From Nocardia tenerifensis NBRC 101015 (GTDB lineage Bacteria; Actinomycetota; Actinomycetes; Mycobacteriales; Mycobacteriaceae): a stretch of DNA of 64,000 bases. The stretch covers positions 1 to 64,000 of the forward strand of contig NZ_BAGH01000354.1 of assembly GCF_000308715.1 (NCBI RefSeq), read 5' to 3'. Below are positions 36,621 to 44,252 of the stretch, piece by piece (within the stretch, counting starts at the first letter, position 1; each line of letters begins with the position of its first letter). The translations under genes and the position numbers were made by a program. The notes beneath the pieces were generated by a model. It saw nothing but the letters and a program-made list of their open reading frames with translations, did no database searches and was not told the DNA's origin.

Positions 36621-36740
36621 GATCGCGTCACCATCGTGAGCCATTGTCCCCGGTGGTCGTCGACGTTCATTCCTCGCTCTTCCTTGTTCGAGCCGTTCCC
36701 ATCGACCATGCCGGTTCCTCGGCGAAAGGTGACGCCACCG

Positions 36741-38399
36741 ATGGCCCGCACCAAGCAGCCACCCACTACTCACAAGGCATCGTTGTACCGCATCCGGACC
36801 CCAGAGGGGCCTGACCTCGATCTACACACGGTTCTCGCCGAGTCGTACTTGACCCGAGACGGGTTTACGGCCGCCCCCTTCGACCATGACGGCCTTCAAG
36901 GCCTCTTGGCGACGGGCACAATCGCCCGCGGTCGTACCGGTTGGTGTGAGGTCGCCGAGTCTCTCACTGGCCTCGCTACACACGAGGAGAACCGCACAGC
37001 TGCTGGACTTCTACTGGTCCGCACTCGGCGTTTCGTCTACGCACTCACCTACGGCATGGGCCACCTGATGATCGATTCGGCCCGGCTGGATTCGGGCTTC
37101 GGCCTCGCGTTCGCAATCCGCTGCCTGGACGAGAACAGCATTACTCTGGTGCGCCACCACCTCATGGACGCACGCGGCCGTACCGATGAGAACACAGCAA
37201 CACGCGGCGAGCATATCCGCGGTTTCGGTGTCGAACGGTTCGGTGACATCGTCAGCCGGATTACGGGAAGCGTTCTTGACATCCCCCTCACCTACTCTCG
37301 CGATGGAAGCCGCTCTGCTCGAATCACGGGAAGCGACAACTCGATCAAGCTTCCTCTTGCCCGGACCCCGGCAGAGCTTCTGAGCGACCTTCGAGCCATC
37401 GAGGACGTTTGCGAAAGACTAGAGCCGCTGCCCGGTTTCGACCTCGTGGCCCGTGTCCGTTCCCTCAATGGCCGAGGCAAGACCAATCTGGTGCAGCATC
37501 TCGACGCCAAGCTCGACGAGATGCTGGCGGATTCGGACGCCCACCGCGTGGCTTTGAGCGCGCCGAACGAATGCGTGGACTACTTCGGATTTGCTGACAC
37601 ATTCACCGTCTCAAAAGGGGCGATAGAGGAAACCGTCGATGAGCTGGAACTGGACCACCTATTAGCCGTCGTCCGTGACCTACCGGCGGGAAGCCGCCTG
37701 AAGACGCTCAAGGAGATGCGGGTTCAGATGTTTAGCGACCCGGCAGCGGAGGATCCGGTCAGCCGCAGGGTGGCCGCCCACCGTTGGTTGACGGCCGAGG
37801 TCGTCGAGGCACCAGTCCACTATTTTTACTGGCAGGGCACCTGGTACGAGGTTGGCGAGGAATACCTCAAAGCAATCGAGGACGGCATCCAGGAACTCCT
37901 TGACCGTCCTACCAAGATAGTTCTGCCGCCGTGGCCAAAGGGCAAGGACGAGGGCTGGTACAACGAGCAGGCCGCCAAGCACCCCGCGTACACGCTGCTC
38001 GATAAGAAGACCGTCCGTACCAAGAAATTCAGGGGCGGTGGGCTTGAGATCTGTGACCTCCTCGGACCCGAAGGCCAGCTTATCCATGTAAAAAAAGCAG
38101 ACAAGAGCACCGCCGATCTCAACCATCTCTTCGCTCAGGGTCGAGTCTCCATCGAGACGCTCCGCTATGACGCACAAGTACGCGAGAAGTTCCTCGCCCT
38201 TCTCGCCAAGACCAACTCGGACGGCGTGGTCACGAATGCACTCAGGGCGCCAACCGTCGTCTTCGCGATTCTCCTAAAAGGCGGTAAGCCCATCACCGTC
38301 GGCTCACTGTTCGCCTTCGCTCAGGTCTCGCTGCTCCAAGCAGCTACCGCTCTTCAGGGTATGGGCGCCACCGTTGAGATCGTCGCAATCAAACGTTGA
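36741..38399 (+). CDS. TIGR04141/DUF6119-type sporadically distributed protein
   Basis: A 552-residue protein matching what I recall of the TIGR04141 (DUF6119) family, scattered in bacterial islands near restriction systems. The best conserved part is residues 434-466, with LEICDLL, then LIHVKKADKS, then LNHLFAQG. This order (acidic residue, x-H-V-K, later Gln) resembles a PD-(D/E)xK nuclease core, but that is inference. The N-terminal half is mixed alpha/beta without known motifs. I chose the ATG at 36741 (MARTKQPP) because of its GAAAGGTGA ribosome site; an in-frame ATG at 36708 is possible. It is divergent from the R-M operon. Confidence 0.78.
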   Translation: MARTKQPPTTHKASLYRIRTPEGPDLDLHTVLAESYLTRDGFTAAPFDHDGLQGLLATGTIARGRTGWCEVAESLTGLATHEENRTAAGLLLVRTRRFVYALTYGMGHLMIDSARLDSGFGLAFAIRCLDENSITLVRHHLMDARGRTDENTATRGEHIRGFGVERFGDIVSRITGSVLDIPLTYSRDGSRSARITGSDNSIKLPLARTPAELLSDLRAIEDVCERLEPLPGFDLVARVRSLNGRGKTNLVQHLDAKLDEMLADSDAHRVALSAPNECVDYFGFADTFTVSKGAIEETVDELELDHLLAVVRDLPAGSRLKTLKEMRVQMFSDPAAEDPVSRRVAAHRWLTAEVVEAPVHYFYWQGTWYEVGEEYLKAIEDGIQELLDRPTKIVLPPWPKGKDEGWYNEQAAKHPAYTLLDKKTVRTKKFRGGGLEICDLLGPEGQLIHVKKADKSTADLNHLFAQGRVSIETLRYDAQVREKFLALLAKTNSDGVVTNALRAPTVVFAILLKGGKPITVGSLFAFAQVSLLQAATALQGMGATVEIVAIKR

Positions 38400-38742
38400 G
38401 TTGTCCGCCCAGCCGCCCATGTGGTCGGACCGGTCACACCTGGCCCTGCACCTGTATGTAATAACCTTGCTGCACAGTGCGTTTCCAGAACGAGCAGGTT
38501 GTTCAATGCCTCCTAATGTGGAAGCACGCAAACACCCTCCGGTTGAACTCGACCGCGTTTGTGTACCGAGGCAGGGAGGACTACCCCGCCGTAGATGCCA
38601 CACCCTCACCACGGCTCTTTGCAGGTCGCCGCGAAGTTCGGTAGTCGGACAGGGGATGCAGCCAGCCGTCGATAACTCCGTCTGACTTTGCTTCAACCGC
38701 GTCTGCGCGCTTCCAGACTTCCACCAGGGTCTCGTACTCCCA
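38400..38742. other. 343-bp gene-free stretch inside the island
   Basis: Short frames on both strands have no motif and mutually overlap. No terminator-grade hairpin was found after the DUF6119-type gene. It is probably decayed sequence between the defence cargo and the truncated regulator. Confidence 0.4.
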
Positions 38743-39516
38743 CTAAACGCGGACGCCGACCCGCTGGCTCAGTTCGCGGATATCGGCGTGCATGCCCGTC
38801 GGTGGTTTCTTCAGCAAGTCACAGAGCATGTCGCGGGCGAATCCGTTGTAGCGGATCGTCTCGGGTGCAGTCTGTTCCGACTTCACCAGCATCGCGAGCG
38901 CCGCAGTGTCCTCGTCGCGCTGCATGTACGCGCGAGCGACCTCGATGAGATGACGGCCGCGGCGGGGCACAGACACGATGCGGTCGGTGTCGACGGAGCG
39001 GGCCGCGCGCAATGCCTCGCCGGGCTGGCGAAGTTCCACGCCGAGAGTCGTTGCGTGCGCGGCCATTATCGGCTGGGAGAAGCTAGTCTGCACGTGCCGA
39101 TAGGTCGGGCCGAGCTGTTGGGCGATGCGGTCGGCTTGTTCGAGGCCGCGCCAGGCGTCGCCGGAGCGGCCCCGCCGGCCGTGGACGTAGGCGATCTCGA
39201 ATTCCAGAGCTCCGACGATGCCGTGCCAATCGTCGGGAGTGTCTTCGCGGCCGAGGAAGGGGCTGATCTGGTCGATCGCATTGCGGGCCAACGTGATTGC
39301 TTCCTCCCACCGCCCGGAATCGCGCAAGGCTTGCACCATCGCCCAGGCACTGCACGCGATCACGTACGGGTCGTCGGCCTCATAGCCCTCGTTCACCGCC
39401 CGGCCCGCAACCATCCACACCAGCTCCGGTGCGGGCTGATAGGCGACATAGAAATCGGCCAGCTGGTAGACACCGGCCCCGCGGATCCACGCGCTTGCCG
39501 CGGAGCGCGGGTGGTC
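38743..39516 (-). pseudogene. C-terminal part of an XRE-family regulator, N-terminus lost
   Basis: About 258 codons encode the TPR-like ligand-binding region typical of large actinobacterial XRE regulators (AWIRGAGVYQLADFYVAY, then ELVWMVAGRAVNEGYEADD, to SQRVGVRV). The N-terminal helix-turn-helix domain and roughly the first 150 residues expected for the family are missing; the frame meets a stop at 39532-39534 without a plausible start. The break lies at about 39490-39515, the same place where the facing plus-strand fragment begins, so both were probably cut by one deletion. Confidence 0.7.
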
Positions 39517-39760
39517 GGTGATCCTGGTGTACTACGGCGACCCGGACCGACCCGGCGGCGCGGTGATCAACCGCCTGATGAACCTCGCCTACAGCGAGCA
39601 CGCCAACGGCGTGATCGCGCCGAGCGCAGACCATTTCGAACCCGACGATATCCCGGCACTCGTCAAGATCACCGACGTGATCTGCACAGACACCGACACC
39701 AAATACACCACCGCCAGTAACGATGGACAGGACCAGACCGGGCTGGTCAACCGGCGATAG
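39491..39760 (+). pseudogene. 3' part of a short recombinase-N-terminal-like gene, 5' end lost
   Basis: About 89 codons from ALAAERGWSVILVYYGDP to QDQTGLVNRR. The pattern (a Rossmann-like strand with YYGDPDRPGGAVINRLM and later GVIAPSADHF) resembles small nocardial proteins related to the N-terminal half of resolvases. The first strand expected upstream is missing; only a GTG at 39518 could start the remainder. It begins where the XRE fragment on the other strand ends, a sign of a deletion junction. It is followed by a strong terminator. Confidence 0.5.
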
Positions 39761-39787
39761 GAGTCGCCCACCGCCGTGACCGCATCC

Positions 39788-39828
39788 AAAGCGCCCCAGG
39801 GACAAGACAATCGCCCCTGGGGCGCTTT
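39788..39828 (+). terminator. Strong intrinsic terminator
   Basis: AAAGCGCCCCAGGG and CCCTGGGGCGCTTT form a perfect 14-bp stem with a 13-base loop, 27 bases after the stop of the plus-strand fragment and followed by TTTCC-type sequence. It works in principle in both directions because the stem ends in A-T pairs. Confidence 0.75.
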
Positions 39829-40076
39829 CCTGCGGCGACACCGATCGTTATTGAACCGTTTCGTACTGAAAGGTCGAAATCGGGCCCCTTCTTGGCAGGT
39901 AACAGGCGCGACACCCCCTATACGCCGGAACCCAGCGGATCCCGTGATTGATGCCGAACTTTGACCACGGAACACGGAATTGCATCAATTCCGTTCCCGG
40001 ACGCGGATAAACGCGGGTTCTCCTGCCAGTACAGGGTGACGCCACTCCAAACGCCGAACATCCCACAGGAGCCCCG

Positions 40077-40295
40077 ATGGAACGTCCCGCACCCGGAAAA
40101 CACGCCCCGACCGGTACAGAACCCGCCAAGCCGCCTGCTCGGGACCGCGCCCATAAGCGCTGGCACATCGACCGAGTCGACACCGAAGCGCTCACCACCA
40201 CCCAACACGACCAGGCCGTCACCCTCCTGGCCGACCTCCTCACTGCATGGACCCACCGTCACCACACCGACAACGGCGAACGGAACGCCGCATGA
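40077..40295 (+). CDS. Small protein preceding the recombinase
   Basis: A 72-residue protein starting MERPAPGKHAPT with a good AGGAG ribosome site eight bases upstream. The C-terminal half is one amphipathic helix (HDQAVTLLADLLTAWTHRHH). I do not recognise a family; small genes in this position often accompany actinobacterial serine recombinases. Its stop overlaps an ATG (ATGA, 40292-40295) that opens an 80-codon frame ending at 40534, ten bases inside the recombinase start. That second frame has no recognisable content and may serve only for coupling. Confidence 0.5.
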   Translation: MERPAPGKHAPTGTEPAKPPARDRAHKRWHIDRVDTEALTTTQHDQAVTLLADLLTAWTHRHHTDNGERNAA

Positions 40296-40524
40296 CACGC
40301 GGCTACCGAAATACCCGCCACACCAACACATTCGAAAACCGGTCGAGGGACAATAGGACCGGCGACATACCGGACCGAATCCCGCACTCGAATTGTGTGC
40401 CGTCACAGGTTGTTTCGGATATCCACCTTTACGAGAAGCGTGTATCAATGGGAAGGACCGGCAGCATGCAGGCACCAAGAAATCCTCGCGTATCCCCACC
40501 AACACTGCCGCATGGGAACAGGAT

Positions 40525-42549
40525 GTGCGGGTAGGCACCTATACCCGCCGCTCCACAACCGAAGAGAACCAGCCCTACTCCATCGAAGCCCAGGACGCCT
40601 GCCTGGACTCCCATATCGATTCCCAACCGGGCTGGCGACACACGACGTCCCTCACCGACGACGCCTCCGGCGCAAGCACCGAACGGCCCGGCCTGCAGCG
40701 TGCCCTGCAAGCAGCACGTACCGGGGTCATTGATGTGCTCGTGGTCTATCGGGTTGACCGCTTCTCCCGCAGCCTGCGCGACCTGGTCACGCTGCTCGAC
40801 GAGCTGGACCGGGCCAAGGTCGTGTTCCGCTCCGCCACAGAACCATTCGACGCCTCCACACCCATGGGTCGCATGCTGGTGCAGATGCTGGGAATGTTCG
40901 CTCAATTCGAACGCGACACCATCATCGACCGCGTCATCGCAGACATGGAACGCAAAGCAGCCAAAGGCAAATGGAAGGGCGGCAAACGGCCCTACGGCTA
41001 CCGGGTCGACAAGGCTACTCAGACCCTCGTCGCGGACGAAGCCGAAGCGGTGGTGGTGCGCATGATCTTCGACCTCTACGCCCGACAACTTCTCGGTGCT
41101 CGCGCCGTCGCCGCGGAGCTGAATACGCGTGGGCATCGCGCCAGCACCGGCCGCGAATGGTCCGGCCACCACATCCTGCGGATCCTCAACGGCCGGATCT
41201 ATCTCGGCGAGTTGACCTTCCGCGGCACCACCGTCACCGACACCCACCCCGCCATCATCGACGCCGACATCTTCGACCACGCCCAATCAGTTCTCGAAGC
41301 GCGCGGGGAATCCCACGCCCACCGCGCCGCGAACTCGTCCGACTACCTGCTGACCGGCCGCCTGCGCTGCCCGCGATGCGGGCGCGCCATGAGCGGCACC
41401 CGTGCCACCGGCCGCTCCCGCACCTACCGTTACTACACCTGCTTCAATCGCGCCCGCTACGACGCCGACAAGTGCGACTTCACCCGACTCGATGCCGACT
41501 CCGTCGACGCGGCCGTCCTCGAAGCCCTGGGCAAGTTCTACCGCACCCGACACGACCTGATCAGCCAAGCCATCACCGCCCAGCAGCGACGCCACCAAGA
41601 TTCCAGTAGTGACACCCGCATCGAACTGGACGCTGTCGTCGCCGAGCTCACCAAAGCCCAGCAGGCGATCGACCGGTACCTGAACGCCTTCGAAAACGGC
41701 ACTCTCGATCCCGAACTCCTCGCCGGAAGGCTCAGCGAATTGCGCACCCAGACAGCCCAGCTCGCCACCCGCCGCGACGAACTCACCATCACCCTTGCCA
41801 GCGCACCCATCGCCCCGGAACCCTCCACCCTGGATGGCATCGCCGAAATCATCGCCACGGGCACCCGAACCCAAGCCAAAGCACTCATCGAGACCCTCGT
41901 CGCCCATGTCGCCATCACCGGCCCCGACCGTCTGGTCCCCACCTTCCGCATCCCCCAACCCGGAAACGACATTGGGGCCGGTACCGCTTCCGCGGTACCA
42001 GCCCCAATGGAGTCGGTTCGTGCAATGACACGATTGGTGGAGCTAAGGGGAATCGAACCCCTGACCTTCTCGATGCGAACGAGACGCGCTACCAACTGCG
42101 CTATAGCCCCGTGCGGCTCCGGGGAACCGCGCTGTGTCACTGTAGCAAAGGTTGCGGCGAGACTCCGAATCGGGCGGGTGAGCTGGGGTTTTGTGGAGGA
42201 ACTATTCGCCTGCCGCGCGACGCATGTCGCCACCGCCGGTGCGGTCGCGGAGGGCGCGGGCGGTGGCGGGGTCGAAGGGGTCGAGGTGGTCGAAGGAGGG
42301 GTCTTCGTCGTCTACCTCGAGGAGGGAGGAGCGGCGGCGGAGGGCGCGGGCGGTGTCGCGGTCCATGGCGGCGCGGGCGGCGTGGGGGTTCCGGTGGGCG
42401 GGCTGGTGGCCGAGTTGTTCGGCGCGGCTGAGGCGGGCGGCGCGGCGGCGGCGGATGTCCTCTTCGATGCGGACCTGCTTGCGCAGGTAGGTGAGGTAGG
42501 CGACGAGGACGACGGAGGCGAGGCCGCAGCCCCACCAGAAGTGGGGTGA
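40525..42549 (+). CDS. Large serine recombinase (integrase) of the island, C-terminus extended into host DNA
   Basis: Site-specific integrase. The GTG start at 40525 puts the catalytic Ser in VGTYTRRST near residue 10. Then come DVLVVYRVDRFSRSLRDL (resolvase helix), the recombinase domain (KRPYGYRVDK to LNGRIYLGEL), a zinc ribbon (CPRCGRAMSG then YYTCFN and KCDF) and a coiled coil (ELDAVVAELTKAQQAIDRYL). The family-like part ends near 41950. The frame stays open through the att core (TRLVELRG), antisense tRNA and antisense glpR until TGA at 42549, so the last 170 or so residues are not native. In the excised form the gene should instead end at 25257. Confidence 0.85.
   Translation: MRVGTYTRRSTTEENQPYSIEAQDACLDSHIDSQPGWRHTTSLTDDASGASTERPGLQRALQAARTGVIDVLVVYRVDRFSRSLRDLVTLLDELDRAKVVFRSATEPFDASTPMGRMLVQMLGMFAQFERDTIIDRVIADMERKAAKGKWKGGKRPYGYRVDKATQTLVADEAEAVVVRMIFDLYARQLLGARAVAAELNTRGHRASTGREWSGHHILRILNGRIYLGELTFRGTTVTDTHPAIIDADIFDHAQSVLEARGESHAHRAANSSDYLLTGRLRCPRCGRAMSGTRATGRSRTYRYYTCFNRARYDADKCDFTRLDADSVDAAVLEALGKFYRTRHDLISQAITAQQRRHQDSSSDTRIELDAVVAELTKAQQAIDRYLNAFENGTLDPELLAGRLSELRTQTAQLATRRDELTITLASAPIAPEPSTLDGIAEIIATGTRTQAKALIETLVAHVAITGPDRLVPTFRIPQPGNDIGAGTASAVPAPMESVRAMTRLVELRGIEPLTFSMRTRRATNCAIAPCGSGEPRCVTVAKVAARLRIGRVSWGFVEELFACRATHVATAGAVAEGAGGGGVEGVEVVEGGVFVVYLEEGGAAAEGAGGVAVHGGAGGVGVPVGGLVAELFGAAEAGGAAAADVLFDADLLAQVGEVGDEDDGGEAAAPPEVG
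41971..42008 (-). terminator. Hairpin downstream of tRNA-Ala, supplied by the island
   Basis: ATTGGGGCCGGTACCGC, loop TTCC, and the matching arm with one mismatch: a 17-bp stem. It lies 27 bases beyond the 3' CCA of the minus-strand tRNA and also inside the 3' part of the recombinase frame. It is placed to terminate the tRNA transcript after integration displaced the original hairpin to 25114-25142. Confidence 0.6.
42035..42110 (-). tRNA. tRNA-Ala (anticodon CGC)
   Basis: Minus strand GGGGCTATAGCGCAGTTGG at the 5' end, anticodon stem TCTCG/CGAGA around loop TTCGCAT (anticodon CGC), T arm GGGGTTCGATTCCCC, and acceptor 3' strand TAGCTCC pairing with GGGGCTA (one G-U). CCA is encoded at 42037-42035. 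The last bases coincide with the island's right att core, and the CCA itself appears to come from the island, because the inferred original flank reads TTAGCTCCACTCG. Confidence 0.96.
42037..42046. repeat. Right attachment core (attR), GTGGAGCTAA
   Basis: Identical to 25150-25159. On the right it continues into intact tRNA; on the left it continues into the recombinase gene. It is read as codons GTG GAG CTA in the recombinase frame. Confidence 0.65.
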
Positions 42550-43305
42550 CATGGCGACGGCGAGGCCGCCGAACAGCAGGCCGGCCAGGACGAGGCCGAG
42601 GACGGCGCGCTGGCGGAAGGTGTAGCGGGCGGCGCGGGCGATGGCGTCGGCTTCGGGGTCGAAGCCGCCGCGGCCACGGCGGGTGGGGATGTAGTCGTCG
42701 TAGTCGTCGTGGCCGCGAGAGTCGTCGTCGCCGAGGTAGTCGTGGGTGACGCGTGCGGGGGCGGTGGAGGGCGCGGGTGGGATGCGGGCCGCCGGTTCGG
42801 CGCGCTGGTCGCCGACCTCGTCATCGCCCAGCTCAGTTTCGTCGAGCGGCTGCTCGTCGCCGGAGGCGTCCGCGTCGACGGATTCCCCTTCGGCACTTAC
42901 CGTTTCGACAACCTCGTCGTCCTCGGCCGGCTCGACATCAGCGTCGTGGGCATCCAGCGAGACCTCGGCCGGTTCGGAATCGGGTTGGGATGCCGCGGAT
43001 TCGGTGAGCGCCGGTAGGTCGCCTTCGGTGACTGGTTCGTCGGCCGGTGTTGTCATCCGGTCCTCCGCATCATCGCTGTGGGCATGCTTTCTCTGTGTGC
43101 GGCGGGGCCGCCAGTTGGGATCGGTTTCGTGGCCCGCGGCCGGCCCTTTCTTGGTGCGCCGCTTGGAATCTCCGCGCACGAGGACGCGGGTGGCGAGGGC
43201 GGCGTCGGTGGTCCGCCGGATTCTCGGGTGCCGGTCGGCGAGGATGGGGAACAGGACGAAGACCCAGAGCACGACGAGACCGATCCACAGAATCGAGTTC
43301 GGCAT
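42202..43305 (-). CDS. glpR: GlpR/SepX-type divisome membrane protein
   Basis: A 367-residue protein with one N-terminal membrane helix (SILWIGLVVLWVFVLFPIL), a long acidic low-complexity cytoplasmic region (residues 85-215, many D and E), two further helices (AVLGLVLAGLLFGGLAVAM and WWGCGLASVVLVAYLTYL) and a basic C-terminal tail. Architecture and position match SepX/GlpR, the membrane receptor for the gephyrin-like protein Glp at the septum of Corynebacteriales. The partner gene glp lies at 44253-45512. The start is ATG 43305. Its far 3' region is antisense to the read-through tail of the island recombinase. Confidence 0.85.
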   Translation of the reverse strand: MPNSILWIGLVVLWVFVLFPILADRHPRIRRTTDAALATRVLVRGDSKRRTKKGPAAGHETDPNWRPRRTQRKHAHSDDAEDRMTTPADEPVTEGDLPALTESAASQPDSEPAEVSLDAHDADVEPAEDDEVVETVSAEGESVDADASGDEQPLDETELGDDEVGDQRAEPAARIPPAPSTAPARVTHDYLGDDDSRGHDDYDDYIPTRRGRGGFDPEADAIARAARYTFRQRAVLGLVLAGLLFGGLAVAMSPHFWWGCGLASVVLVAYLTYLRKQVRIEEDIRRRRAARLSRAEQLGHQPAHRNPHAARAAMDRDTARALRRRSSLLEVDDEDPSFDHLDPFDPATARALRDRTGGGDMRRAAGE

Positions 43306-43586
43306 CGTGGTCAGCACCTCCGTCCCGGCCTGGTTTGGTCCGTTCGGCCGGCGAGCGGTGCGCAGCACGCCCCGCGTCCGCCCGGCGTCCGTCCGCCGCT
43401 GTGGCGTGGACGCCGGTCGCCTCGCAGGCTCCCTGCCGAGGATGCAGGGCGCACCTCCGACGTCCGTAGGTTAATTCCGTGACGCGTCGGGATACGGCAG
43501 GCGCGCCGTGCACACACGCCACACCTGTCACAAAGCCACCAATTCTTCCGCGCGTCGGATGCGCCGGGCGTGTCCGTATTGCACGA

Positions 43587-44249
43587 TTATCGGGGCAGGA
43601 TCGCCCGGCCCTCGCGAACGAGCCGGTCGACGACCGTGCCCATCACCTCTTCCACGGTGAGGCCGACCAGCAGGTGGTCGCGCCAGGCGCCGTCGACGTC
43701 GAGGTAGCGGCGCAGCAAACCCTCCTCGCGGAAGCCCACGTTGCGCAAGACCGCTTGACTCGCCAGGTTTTCCGGCCGCACGGTCGCCTCGACCCGGTGC
43801 AGGCCGATCGGGCCGAAGCAGTGGTCGAGTCCGAGCGCGAGCGCCGCGGTGGCGACGCCCTGGCCGCTGAGATCCTTGGCGACCCAGTAGCCGATCCAGC
43901 CGGAACGCAGCGCGCCGCGCACGATATTGCCGACGGTCAGTTGCCCGCTGAAGGCGCCGTCCACCTCGATCACCAGGGGAATCATCGCGCCGCGCCGAGC
44001 CTCGGCCTTGAGGCTCGACCACAGCGACGGCCAGTTGGACGCGTGGTTGCGCGCCTCCCACGCGCCGCGGCCGGTGGGTTCCCAGGGCTCCAGATGCGCC
44101 CTGTCCTGCAAGCGGATTCGGCTCCACGCGGCGGCGTCGCGCAGACGCACCGGCCGCAGGGTCACCTCCCCGGCGGGGACGCGAAGCGGGCCGAGGCGCG
44201 CGGGCCAGCCGGGATGCTGCGTCACCCGGAACACGCTCATCGCCGTCAT
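43587..44249 (-). CDS. rimJ: RimJ-like GNAT N-acetyltransferase
   Basis: A 220-residue GNAT enzyme of the RimJ/RimL branch. Visible: VTLRPVRLRDAAAWSRIRL at the start of the fold, GYWVAKDLSGQGVATAALAL as the acetyl-CoA loop (Q-x-x-G-V/I-A), HRVEATVRPENLASQAVLRNVGF and a C-terminal WRDHLLVG. Members acetylate N-termini of ribosomal or other proteins. It starts three bases after the glp stop, in the order galU-glp-rimJ-glpR also found in mycobacteria. Confidence 0.92.
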   Translation of the reverse strand: MTAMSVFRVTQHPGWPARLGPLRVPAGEVTLRPVRLRDAAAWSRIRLQDRAHLEPWEPTGRGAWEARNHASNWPSLWSSLKAEARRGAMIPLVIEVDGAFSGQLTVGNIVRGALRSGWIGYWVAKDLSGQGVATAALALGLDHCFGPIGLHRVEATVRPENLASQAVLRNVGFREEGLLRRYLDVDGAWRDHLLVGLTVEEVMGTVVDRLVREGRAILPR

Positions 44250-44252
44250 GCC

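Larger units (their letters stand above)
25150..42046. mobile_element. 16.9-kb integrative genomic island in the tRNA-Ala(CGC) 3' end
   Basis: Bounded by the 10-bp direct repeat GTGGAGCTAA at 25150 and 42037. Contents in order: severed 3' tail of the integrase, replication-relaxation pseudogene, soluble Ser/Thr kinase, type I restriction-modification genes, divergent DUF6119-type gene, two truncated genes at a deletion scar, a small gene and a large serine recombinase next to the right end. Base composition is less GC-rich than the flanks, most clearly in hsdS and hsdM. No relaxase or FtsK-like transfer protein is present, so it is mobile only with help, if at all. Confidence 0.8.

Noticed and set aside
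42047..42549. C-terminal 170 residues of the recombinase frame as a real domain
   Set aside because: The first part is antisense tRNA and the rest is antisense glpR, rich in Gly, Ala and Val; not a native domain.
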